Assembly: GCF_023051145.1 (NCBI RefSeq)
Contig: NZ_JALKFS010000001.1
Location: forward strand, 112,293 to 176,292
Direction of reading: 5' to 3'
Length of the DNA: 64,000 bases
From: Williamsia sp. DF01-3
Lineage (GTDB): Bacteria > Actinomycetota > Actinomycetes > Mycobacteriales > Mycobacteriaceae
Made by a program: the position numbers and the translations under genes. Every line of letters begins with the position of its first letter. Position 1 is the stretch's first letter. The notes beneath the pieces were generated by a model, which did no database searches, was not told where the DNA came from, and was given only the letters and a program-made list of their open reading frames with translations. This document shows, in pieces, positions 19,223-27,600 of the stretch.

Positions 19223-19843
19223 CTAACGACGAAACACGCCACGGCGACGCTTACCGTGTTCATCACGGCGCAGTTCTACCGCTTCCTCTTCAAGGTCGGC
19301 ATGGCTAATCACTCGGGAAACAATGACAGCAGCGGCAACCGAGACCACCACCCACAGACACAGCCCGAAGCCAATCCACCACCACACACCTGCAGTATGG
19401 CTCAACCAATGGCAAGTCCGGAACTTCGTCTCTGAAGTGATTGTCACGCTCAGAATTGATGAAATACCTAGGGCGTCAATCACATAGCTAGTCTTCTCGA
19501 CACGGCAACTGACTGTTGCCGCCGCGCCATCACCGACGCTTTCCTGACCCGACGGATTGCCTGTGGTGGCGGCGGTCCGTCCAGGGCACACCCTGGGTGC
19601 CGCCTGTTCCTGATTTGAGGCTTCCACCCCGAACGAGCGCCGTCTAAGTGAAGTGAGAAAGAGGATCGAGACTCGAGCGGCTCGTCGAATCCGATTCAGC
19701 AAGAATGTAGTGGCACCAGCACCGCACCTACTTTTTCTCCGCTCGCCCAAGCAACACCGCACCAGTACGGACCCGCCGCCCGACCACAGCCACCACCTCT
19801 CCCGCAACGGCGATCGCACCCCGATCTCAGCCATCCACATCAT
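19223..19843 (-). CDS. Possible single-TM membrane protein, start uncertain
   Basis: The last 60-70 residues look real: a strong hydrophobic helix (VWWWIGFGLCLWVVVSVAAA) followed by an acidic-then-basic cytoplasmic tail (ADLEEEAVELRRDEHG). The first half is Arg/Ser/Cys-rich and may be untranslated, so the true start is probably downstream of 19843, perhaps at an internal GTG. I do not recognise the family. It could be a small membrane protein with an extracellular domain containing the two cysteines CRVEK and CHW. Confidence 0.35.
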   Translation of the reverse strand: MMWMAEIGVRSPLRERWWLWSGGGSVLVRCCLGERRKSRCGAGATTFLLNRIRRAARVSILFLTSLRRRSFGVEASNQEQAAPRVCPGRTAATTGNPSGQESVGDGAAATVSCRVEKTSYVIDALGISSILSVTITSETKFRTCHWLSHTAGVWWWIGFGLCLWVVVSVAAAVIVSRVISHADLEEEAVELRRDEHGKRRRGVFRR

Positions 19844-20503
19844 TGCCGTGTGCTAAGCATCGGCGCCAGCAGTCGTCGTAAACGCGCCAGCGACACAGGA
19901 CGGGCGCGACCCCACCGATTTGGTCGTGTCAAAAACGCCTGTATCCAGCGCATTCGCCACAGTGGCACCCTCTCAGCCACCGCCTTACGGGGTTCCGAAC
20001 CGACATTCACGCAGGCAGGACGACTATTATCCTGCGCTAAATGGATTTAGCGCACGTTTTTTCGCGACGGTAGGATGTGACTAACCCAAACACGATGACT
20101 AGCAAAGCGATTGTTAGAAGCGCACTAGGACATCAGCAGTTGACCGGCGGTAGCGTCACATGAGGTCAACAACTGGCTGCACTGGTGTCAGCAGATCGCG
20201 GCATGGATCTCATGTTGACGATTCGGCGTCGAGCCAGATAATTACCAGGTCAGCCGGTATCGAAGCCGAGCGCAGAGCGAGGTCTCCCCAATATCGCTGG
20301 CATTCCCAACCCCGCCGGACCGGAGCTGACGAACATTCTGGGCGGCGTCATAGCTTGCGTCCGACCGCGTGCTGCGCCGCTCAGGGGCCGACGAAAAGCC
20401 ACCTCACTCAGAGGAGGGCCGGACTGCCCGCTAGATCTACAAGACCGAACTTCAGCGGTGCCCTGCGAAGATACGTCGTGGCTAACGTTGCTGGCTGGCA
20501 TGC
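19844..20503. other. Intergenic region without recognised genes
   Basis: About 650 bases with no convincing coding frame, lying between an uncertain membrane-protein gene and the palindrome downstream of the partition operon. This may be the edge between the polysaccharide/fadE5 segment and the plasmid maintenance segment. I see no tRNA, attachment-site duplication or transposon end. Confidence 0.35.
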
Positions 20504-20528
20504 GTTGCATGCACGGCGTGCATGCAAC
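20504..20528. repeat. 25-bp perfect palindrome, candidate parS
   Basis: Two perfect 12-base arms (20504-20515 and 20517-20528, arm GTTGCATGCACG) around a single G. It lies 10 bases past the stop of the parB-like gene. The arm contains the same GCATGCA core repeated many times upstream of parA (21690-22110). There is no T-run, so it is a poor terminator; a partition-protein binding site is more likely. Confidence 0.65.
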
Positions 20529-20537
20529 ATAGCAAGA

Positions 20538-20855
20538 TTAGAGTCCCAGGCCCTGTAGGTACCGGTCGATGGCCGCATCGGTTAAAGACGCTTCGCTTAT
20601 GCTGCGATCCCCCGTGTCGTAGCGCAGCTTGTCAACCGCACGACGAAGCCGATCCTTCGTCGATGGTCGTATACGCGAATTGTGTGTCTCACTTAGCTTC
20701 TCCCCTACCAGCTGCGTCGGTAGGGGTGGCGCCGGAACCTGCTTATCCGACGAAGGGACGGTAGGCGTCGGTGTCGAAGCGCTGAGCCTCGGCCTTTCGG
20801 GTAGCACCTCCGACGGATGGGCCCGCCGTATTGCAGGTTCTCGGTTGACAGCCAT
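20538..20855 (-). CDS. ParB-like small partition/centromere-binding protein
   Basis: 105 residues: a proline-rich, probably disordered N-terminus (1-55) and a C-terminal region with ribbon-helix-helix character (SRIRPSTKDRLRRAVDKL, then DRSISEASLTDAAIDRYL). It begins two bases after the parA stop, the usual place for the centromere-binding partner of a small type Ib ParA. It probably binds the GCRTGCA-rich repeats on either side of the operon and autoregulates it (inference). No classical ParB HTH or CTPase domain is present. Confidence 0.65.
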   Translation of the reverse strand: MAVNREPAIRRAHPSEVLPERPRLSASTPTPTVPSSDKQVPAPPLPTQLVGEKLSETHNSRIRPSTKDRLRRAVDKLRYDTGDRSISEASLTDAAIDRYLQGLGL

Positions 20856-20857
20856 TC

Positions 20858-21664
20858 CTAAGCTCCCTTCTCTTGTACCCGTGATGAGGTCAGATTCAGT
20901 TCGTCGAGCAGGTCGTCATAGGCGACCTGTAAAGCAACAGCCCGGCCGCCACGGAAGTCGTGGATCTTCTTCCGCTCACTGTGTGCATCCTGGCGCGCGG
21001 CTAACTCGGGAATCATCGTGCGAGCGACCGTGTCTCCATACGCGTTCCGCAGCTCTGCCTCGCGTGCAATGTGCTCACCTGTGTTCCGGCGGCGACCGAT
21101 AACGATCTTGTCTAGTACTAACCGTGGGTTGGGTCGCCGGCGTACGCCTTCCAAGGTTGTAATGAGGTTTTGCACACCCTCGACACTGTCGATGGTCGGC
21201 TCAGTGACGGCAATGACGCCGTCAGCCGCAATAAGGGCGGAGAAGAGCACCTTGCCGAGTGACGGAGGGCAGTCGAAGAGAACAGCGTCATACGCGGATA
21301 GATCCACTCCCTCGAAAGCCATGTCCAGCCGAAACACGAGATCATTGCTGCCATCCGACTCGATGTTGCCCAGGCTGATGTCAGAGGGGACCAAGTCCAC
21401 ACCGTCCCATGGTGTTGGAATAATGGCTCGTTCCAGCGCGCCCGTCTCCGCGCGACTCATCAGGTCTGCGGTAGTCACTAGGTCTTCCGTAGCGACTATT
21501 CCCGTCCCCTTTGTCGCGTTGCCCTGTTGGTCGATATCGACTACGAGCACGTCCCCTCCCCGGGCTGCGATTGCGCTCGCGAGTCCGAGAGTCGTTGCAG
21601 TCTTTCCGGCGCCGCCCTTCTGATTTGCCAAGGCCAGTCGTCGCGGCTGCATTTCTAACGTCAT
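20858..21664 (-). CDS. parA: ParA-family plasmid partition ATPase
   Basis: 268 residues, typical of small ParA ATPases that position plasmid copies using the nucleoid as a matrix. The deviant Walker A is LANQKGGAGKTATT near residue 13, Walker A' is VLVVDIDQQGN, and Walker B is AVLFDCPPSLG. No N-terminal HTH extension, so it belongs to the short group in which the small partner does the DNA binding. It is first in a two-gene operon transcribed away from a roughly 400-base array of GCRTGCA-type repeats, the likely centromere and operator. Confidence 0.92.
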   Translation of the reverse strand: MTLEMQPRRLALANQKGGAGKTATTLGLASAIAARGGDVLVVDIDQQGNATKGTGIVATEDLVTTADLMSRAETGALERAIIPTPWDGVDLVPSDISLGNIESDGSNDLVFRLDMAFEGVDLSAYDAVLFDCPPSLGKVLFSALIAADGVIAVTEPTIDSVEGVQNLITTLEGVRRRPNPRLVLDKIVIGRRRNTGEHIAREAELRNAYGDTVARTMIPELAARQDAHSERKKIHDFRGGRAVALQVAYDDLLDELNLTSSRVQEKGA

Positions 21665-21689
21665 AGGTCCCCCGCCTTTCGAGTTTGCA

Positions 21690-22110
21690 CGTTCCGCATG
21701 CGTGTCATGCGTGCAATGCTAGCGGTGCGAAGCATGCATACGCTGCACGACACGCCGTCGGTCGTCTACTGGGGTCGTTTACGCTGGCCAACGCGGCGTG
21801 GCGGTGACGCGGATTGCTGCGAGACGCGCTACCGGCTCCGCCCTGGCGCGTGCACGCGGTGCTCGCACCGCATACCGTGCGTTGCAACTAATGCATGCAC
21901 GTCAAGCGTGCAATGCATAACCCGCGAGCAGTGCGGCAAACGCAAGGCGTGCACGTTACGCGTGCATCGCGCAGCTAGCGGGCGGTGCAGTGACTGCGAC
22001 GCGCGCACGTAGCGCGAGCAATGCGGGACATGCGTGCAGTGCGTTGTCAGCCTCATACGGACAGCACGCAGTGCATGCCACGCATGCATAGCGCACCATG
22101 CGCACGACAA
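21690..22110. repeat. GCRTGCA-rich repeat array, candidate centromere or operator upstream of parA
   Basis: At least ten copies of GCGTGCA or GCATGCA, in both orientations and irregularly spaced, occur here (for example near 21710, 21732, 21846, 21890, 21907, 21946, 21960, 22028, 22071 and 22080). Several sit in longer forms such as GCGTGCAATGC. No protein-coding frame is plausible through it. The position, between parA and rep, and the same core in the palindrome at 20504-20528 suggest partition-protein binding. Rep-binding iterons are an alternative. Confidence 0.65.
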
Positions 22111-22324
22111 CACCTGGGACGGGTGGGAAAACATCGCGGTCACATGAGCAGAAGCCGGAGGAAGCCCCTCGTGCGGACTGGCTGCGCGTCACGGGCCCCA
22201 TCGGTGAGTGAAGGGTTCAGCCATCGACTGAGTAGCCAGCCGACCAGCTGGCCCGACTAAGAACCCCATCACCCGTGACCACGGAGTAGGGCCCGCAGGG
22301 CATTCTTGCCCAGGGAATGTTCTG

Positions 22325-23509
22325 TCAATGTGTGCAACGTACGGCGGCATCGGAATAGGGGAGTTGCCATCCGTGGGCGTCGCAGCGGTGGCATGCGCGG
22401 ACAGCAATTCGTTGCTGGCGGGCCTCTTCTTCGCGGGCGTCGTCGAGCGCAGCCGGTCGGTTGTCGAGCTCGCCGTGCTGGTTGAGGATGCCGGCGAGAA
22501 GCAGGATGGGGCGCTGCGGGCTGGTGGCGATCCATTTCCCGTTTCCGGCCAGGGTGTGGTCTCGCAACATCTGGTTGAGATCTCGGTCGGTCCAGCCGTG
22601 GGCGGCTGGTTTGGCCAACACGTGTGACCAGGCTGCGGGGGTGTACCGGTGCGCCCACCGCGGCGTTTGAGCGTTCTGGCGCCATCGTGAGGCCAGGACC
22701 ATGCCTTTCAGGTCAGGTTTGCGGGCTCGCATACGCCGCCGAGTATCAGCTCGGTCGCGCGCAGCGCGGCCTTTGGACTCTCCAGCTTTGCTGGTCGGTG
22801 TTAGTGAGTAGTTGGATACGAGAGGTGAGCGCCCTAAAGGGCGCCCTTCGGGGTGGGGTGCCGCAGAGGTATTACCTGCGCGTTTATCCACAACCTGGGG
22901 GCTGTGCAACGCGTACACCGAGGTCCAGCCACGGCCGCGATCACCAACGCGGTAGGACGCGAGCCTCTCATCAAGAGTGCGTTGGCGGCCGCGGACGACC
23001 TCGGTGGCTACTCCGATGAGTCGGAGTACCAGTCGGGCTCGCTGGACTGTGCGTTCGGCGTATCCGCTGATCTGGGCGACTCGATCGACGCTCGGCCGGC
23101 AGTTACGTCCGGTCCTGTAGTCGGCATGGACTGCATGGGCGGCGGCGATCTTGGTCAATACAGCAAGAGAGATGCCGTTTTTGGGACCGCCGAGCTGGGG
23201 CAGGATCCGGCGGTAATGCTGCGCATACGCCATCGGAACAGCCCAGGTGATCCAGTGATCGTCGCGGTTCCAACACGCAACACCGGCGTGGGCGTAGTCG
23301 CCCAGGTCAAGGGCAATTGCCTGCAGGCCGAAACAGCCTAGTTTGCGCAGGCGAGCCGACGCTGTAGTGCTGCGCCCGCGGCGCGGTCGAGTTAGGCTCG
23401 CGCCGCAGTACGGCCGAGGAATGAACGAAAGGCCGGATTTCGTATCCGACACGTGATGTGCAGGGATTGCCAGCGCAGAAGACAGCGCTGTACCCTGAGA
23501 CCTGTCCAT
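22325..23509 (-). CDS. Plasmid replication initiator protein (Rep)
   Basis: 394 residues resembling the HTH-containing Rep proteins of actinobacterial plasmids. Conserved-looking parts are WAVPMAYAQHYRRILPQLGGPKNGISLAVL, a winged-HTH segment VDRVAQISGYAERTVQRARLVLRLIG (about 155-180), and a Cys/His cluster at the C-terminus (ACHRCDAHGW ... CTH) like a zinc finger. The ATG at 23509 has AAGGGA eight bases upstream. The first 45 residues are less conserved-looking, so a later start is possible. It is transcribed toward the repeat array and parA; the origin is probably near. No copy-number gene is obvious, but the leader contains a strong hairpin. Confidence 0.75.
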   Translation of the reverse strand: MDRSQGTALSSALAIPAHHVSDTKSGLSFIPRPYCGASLTRPRRGRSTTASARLRKLGCFGLQAIALDLGDYAHAGVACWNRDDHWITWAVPMAYAQHYRRILPQLGGPKNGISLAVLTKIAAAHAVHADYRTGRNCRPSVDRVAQISGYAERTVQRARLVLRLIGVATEVVRGRQRTLDERLASYRVGDRGRGWTSVYALHSPQVVDKRAGNTSAAPHPEGRPLGRSPLVSNYSLTPTSKAGESKGRAARDRADTRRRMRARKPDLKGMVLASRWRQNAQTPRWAHRYTPAAWSHVLAKPAAHGWTDRDLNQMLRDHTLAGNGKWIATSPQRPILLLAGILNQHGELDNRPAALDDAREEEARQQRIAVRACHRCDAHGWQLPYSDAAVRCTH

Positions 23510-23533
23510 CCAGACAGTCCCTTCGGGGATCTC

Positions 23534-23560
23534 GGGCGGCGAGCTGGTAACTCGTCGCCC
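23534..23560. promoter_or_regulatory. Hairpin in the rep leader
   Basis: A 10-bp stem (23534-23543 with 23551-23560, one G-U pair on the plus strand) with a seven-base loop lies 10 bases beyond the rep Shine-Dalgarno and 25 bases from the rep start. It could attenuate rep translation or be the target of an antisense RNA, as in many plasmid copy-control systems. This is inference from position and structure only. Confidence 0.45.
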
Positions 23561-23568
23561 AATACTTC

Positions 23569-23604
23569 GAAAAAGCTCTTCGGTTGCAGCCGGGGAGCTT
23601 TTTC
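23569..23604. terminator. Bidirectional rho-independent terminator
   Basis: A perfect 9-bp stem AAAAAGCTC (23570-23578) / GAGCTTTTT (23595-23603) with T-runs on both strands. On the minus strand it lies 31 bases after the stop of the gene at 23635-23925. On the plus strand it would end any RNA read antisense to the rep leader. Intrinsic terminators this clear are uncommon in high-GC actinobacteria. Confidence 0.75.
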
Positions 23605-23634
23605 TTTGCAGTTATGGGGGGCTCACTGCCCTGG

Positions 23635-23925
23635 CTAGGCCGCTGGCGCTACCTGCCTCTCATCGGAGAGTTCCTGGCGCGCCAGCAGGTCAGCGAGTGC
23701 TGTCCGCAGTTCTTGTTCGGTGGGCATGCCAGGAAGCGAAGTGGCCTGGCCTTTTGTGCGGTTTGGGCCCTCCACTAGCTCCGGGCGACCGAGCGCGAGT
23801 GCGAGGAAGTCAGAGACAAACTGGCTTGTGGTGTACCCCGCTTTCTCTGCAATCTCTTTCACACCAAGTTCTTTGGGTGGCCGGACAGTAACGTGATCGC
23901 GATCGCCCTTGCTGCGCTGTGGCAT
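23635..23925 (-). CDS. Small ribbon-helix-helix/HTH-like plasmid protein
   Basis: 96 residues. The N-terminal half (DHVTVRPPKELGVKEIAEKAGYTTSQFVSDFLALAL) reads like a short beta strand followed by two helices, as in ribbon-helix-helix regulators or Arc/CopG-like antitoxins. The C-terminal half has a short acidic/alanine helix. It lies between rep and an ArsR gene and ends just before an intrinsic terminator. It may regulate replication or be an antitoxin, but no adjacent toxin frame is visible. Confidence 0.6.
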   Translation of the reverse strand: MPQRSKGDRDHVTVRPPKELGVKEIAEKAGYTTSQFVSDFLALALGRPELVEGPNRTKGQATSLPGMPTEQELRTALADLLARQELSDERQVAPAA

Positions 23926-24061
23926 GAGCTAACCCCTTTCATTTGCCGCAGGAGCTAAAACTCCAGGACGCCGGGGCTCATGTTGCCTCAAACGTCGGTC
24001 GATGCCAGCGCGACACACCGCACAAACTGGATCAGGATCAGATTCGCTCAGGGCGTCACGT

Positions 24062-24376
24062 TTAGCTGTCCGTGCGGATGGACAAGGGACCGACTGTCAG
24101 CATGAGCCCGGTGACGTCGTCGAGAAGCGGGCCAAGGCGTCGATCTGCTAGCTCATATCTGTTGCGGCGGCCCTCGCGGAGAACATCGACCAGTCCGCTA
24201 CTACGCAGCTCGGCGAGGTGGTTCGACACCGTCGCCCGGGTTGCCCCGAGCGATTCAGCAAGCTCGGTCGGGTATCCAGGACCGGACCGCAACCTCATCA
24301 GGATCTCTGTTCGCGTTGGGTCAGAGAGTGCGTGCCCGAACTTGACCAGCAGGTCCCGCTGCATGGAGGTCTTCAC
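24062..24376 (-). CDS. ArsR-family winged-helix transcriptional regulator
   Basis: 104 residues with a complete ArsR-type winged HTH: FGHALSDPTRTEILMRLRSGPGYPTELAESLGATRATVSNHLAELRSSGLVDVLREGRRNRYELAD. The residues between the recognition helix and wing are standard. I see no cysteine metal-binding pair in the helix, so a metal sensor is not supported. It may act on neighbouring genes such as the divergent small Cys protein at 24448. No efflux or resistance gene is adjacent. The true start may be the Met at 24364. Confidence 0.85.
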   Translation of the reverse strand: MKTSMQRDLLVKFGHALSDPTRTEILMRLRSGPGYPTELAESLGATRATVSNHLAELRSSGLVDVLREGRRNRYELADRRLGPLLDDVTGLMLTVGPLSIRTDS

Positions 24377-24447
24377 GGGCGAACGGTACAGCTCCTGCTT
24401 CGGACCGACCGGGTGTGGTCGCCCGCCTTGGATGCATAATTGCCGAC

Positions 24448-24654
24448 ATGCATGAGCGGAGCTTGGGTTACCTCACGTTGTCTGACGCTGAGCTCAACGA
24501 GCGCGTGGAGACGACGTGCGACTGCAAGAACTGCATGATGCACAGGACTGCAGCTCGAGCAGAAATCGCGCGACGAACACTTATTTGGAATCCGCCGCTG
24601 CCGAAGCAGGACTTTAGTCCAGCCGACATTGTCGGCGATGACCAAAAACGTTGA
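24448..24654 (+). CDS. Small Cys-containing protein (68 aa)
   Basis: Start chosen at ATG 24448. The product has an N-terminal helical part (LTLSDAELNERVETT), a CDCKNCMMH cluster near residue 29, and a helix (TAARAEIARRTLIWNPP). The cluster could bind zinc or an iron-sulfur centre. It is divergent from the ArsR regulator, 71 bases apart, so regulation by it is plausible. The family is not recognised. Confidence 0.45.
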   Translation: MHERSLGYLTLSDAELNERVETTCDCKNCMMHRTAARAEIARRTLIWNPPLPKQDFSPADIVGDDQKR

Positions 24655-24679
24655 ACAAACCGCTTTCTCAGACGTTCGG

Positions 24680-27600
24680 TTATGTCGGTCTTCCCGCCGG
24701 CGTGCATACGCGGGAGTAGGGGAGTGAGTCGAGACCGAGCCCTGACCACCGTTCTGGTGTGAGGTAGTCCCTGCTGTAGGCGCAGATGCGGCGCGCAGCC
24801 GCGTCGGCGTCTGTGGTGGCTGTCTGTAGGAACCCGTTATCACCGCCGATGACGAAGGCGCTGCCATTGTTAGTCAAGCCGGCGATTCGGTGGCCTGGCC
24901 CTTGCACAGTCAGATTCGTCCCTATCTGCTTCACCTCGGAGGGGTCCGAGGTATCCCAGAGCAGGACCTCTTGGCCGTCGCCACCGGAGATCAATCGTTT
25001 TCCGTCGCCCTCGAAGTAGACGCTGCGGATGGTGCGGGCGTGTCCGGTAGCAATGGCAATTTGCTTGAGGGTGCCACCGTCCGACTTCCACAGTCGGATG
25101 TTGTTGTCGTCGGCGGTGGCCAATATGCCGGTGCCCGAAAAAGCCAGCGAGTTGACCGCCATTTGGCTGAGGTTCCCTCGTACCGCGAGTGTGGGGGACG
25201 CCAAATCGTCTGTTCGCCAGATCGTTACATCGCCGTTGGCTTGTGCCACTGCGAGCTGGCGGCCATCGGGGGAGATGACCAGCTGAGTCACCCAGTAGTT
25301 CCCGCTGGGCTCAAAAGAGACCTTCTGCGCTGGCCGAGTGATGTCCTTAAGGTCCCAGAGGGCTACTGAGTGGTCCGTGCTTGTTGCAGCCATCCATTGG
25401 CCATCGGGCGCAATCACAACTCCTGCAACGAATTGTATCGGCGCATTGAACGTGGCACGCGTGATGAGTTGTGAATCTGCGATCTCTCGGACGATGACGT
25501 CACCATTGGCGAGGGCAGTCACGGCGCGGGTACCGTCAGCGCTCATCGTGGTGCTCAGAACTTTCGCCGGCTCGATGATGCGGTCTAGTTCTTTGGGCTT
25601 GGTCGGCTCGCTGATGTCCCAGAGCTGAACGACACCGTCGTACGACCCGGAGATCATCATGCGGTTATCGGCGCTGGCTGCGGGAATCGTCATAGCTCCG
25701 TGGCCTGTCAGCGTTGTGGCCGGCAGACTCCACAGTCGAACAACGCCATCGATCGCTCCAGTCGCGAGGTATTGCCCGTCTGGCGTCCAGGCGGCGGTAA
25801 ATAGCTGGCCAGAGGCACCATCGAGTGTCGTTCCGACTTGGGTCGGTCGGGCCGGATCGGCGAGAGACCAGATTTTGGCGGTGCCATCCACGCTGGCAGT
25901 GCTGGCCTTGGTCCCGTCGGGGGAGAAGGCGACCGACCAGAGCGCGCCAGTGTGCCCACCGAAAGGTAGCCCCATCGGTGTGGGGGTGTTCGGGTCGGTG
26001 GTGTTCCACATCTGGGCGGTGTTGTCATCACTTCCGGACAGAAGCTTTCGTCCGTCTTTTGACCACGCCAGTGCGTGAATGGTGTTCGTTTGCCTGGTCA
26101 GTGGCGTACCCAGCGCCCGTAGATTCGGCACGTCCCACAGCCGGATCTTCATGTCGTTGCCGCCGGTGGCGAGTGTGCGTCCGTCGGGTGACCACGCCAG
26201 GGTTCGGATTGGACCTTCGGATCCAGTCAGCACGCCACGCTCTTGAGCGCGTGAGGGTGTGCTGACGTCCCAAAGGCGGACAGTGCGGTCGTAGGACACT
26301 GTCGCCAGCGTTTTACCGTCCGGGGCGAACTCGCCGTAGACGACAGTCCCTTCATGGCCACGCAGGATGGTGAGGAGCTTGGGAGTTCCGTTTTTCAGAT
26401 CCCATAGTCGGGTGGTTTTGTCGTCACTGGTAGTTGCCATGAGTCGACCGTCGGGGGAGTAGACAACCGAGGTGACGAAGGACTGGTGCCCCAGCAGCGG
26501 CGGCATTTCTCGCGGACGTGCGGGGTCGCTGATGTCCCACATGGGCACGCTGTTGCTCTTGCTGGCGGCGCTCAGTGTGCGTCCGTCTGGACTAATGGCG
26601 ATGGAGTAGAGCTCGCCTTTAGCCCCATGCAGTTCCGATGCCAGCGGCGCGTTCTGCGTTGCCAGTAGCCGGGTGTAGATCGACTTGTTGTCCGAATCGC
26701 GTTGGTGCGCAGCTAGTAGGAGATGAGCGGACAGCGTCGGGTCGCTGATCTGGTAGCGATCGGCGGCCGCGAGAATCTGCCCCAGTTCGGCGGTCGCTCG
26801 CGCGGTGTCGGCGTTGTCGGCTTGGACTTTGTAGCTGACAGCGGCAACGACGATGGCGACCACGGCCGCAGCCGCGGCCGCCCGCAGAGCCAGCCGCCGC
26901 CACCGTTTTTGTCGTTCGTGTTGACGGGATAGCTCGAGGAATCCTCTTGCCTGCGCTGACAGCTCATCGGTGTGGGCTGCTGCACTTTGCTCGGCTGCTT
27001 CGAGGCGTTCGCCGGTATATAGCTCGTCATCGTGACCACTCCACTCCGTGGCGTCACGTTCAAGACGTTGCCGCGCAAGGAGGCCCGTGCGGTCTTGGTC
27101 GATCCATTGACGTAGGCGAGGCCATCTGGTCAGCAGAATCTCGTGGGTGAGTGCGACGGTGGAGGCGTCGACGGTGATCAGTCGGGCATCAGCGAGGGAG
27201 TCGAGAGCCGACTGCTCGTCGTCGCGTTGAATGTCCTGGTCGACCAGTTCAGCTCGTTCCCGGATGCGCCGGGTATCGGGAACCCGGCCATCACCGACGT
27301 TGACCAGGCGCAGCAGCAGGCGGCGGGCCGCTTCCTGCTGAGATTCGTTGAGGTCAGCCCAGGTGCGCTCGGCGGTAGCCGCCAGGGCGCCCGTCACACC
27401 ACCGACTCGGTGGTAGCCGGCCAGCGTCAGTTTGGTTCCTTCCCGCTCACCCCAGGTCTCAGCTAGCGCGTACGACAGCATGGGTAGCGCGCCGGCGTCG
27501 TAACTAACGCTGCCGACGCCGCAGAGCTCGTTGACCATCAATTCTTCAAGCCCCGATTCGAGGCGTAGACCCACTTGCCGGGCCGGCGCGGTGATTGCCT

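Noticed and set aside
21690..22110. Possible CRISPR array
   Set aside because: Cores are only 7-11 bases, irregularly spaced and in both orientations, with no uniform spacers or cas genes.
22624..23341. Plus-strand frames opposite rep
   Set aside because: Antisense to the Rep HTH and Cys/His motifs; no ribosome-binding site.
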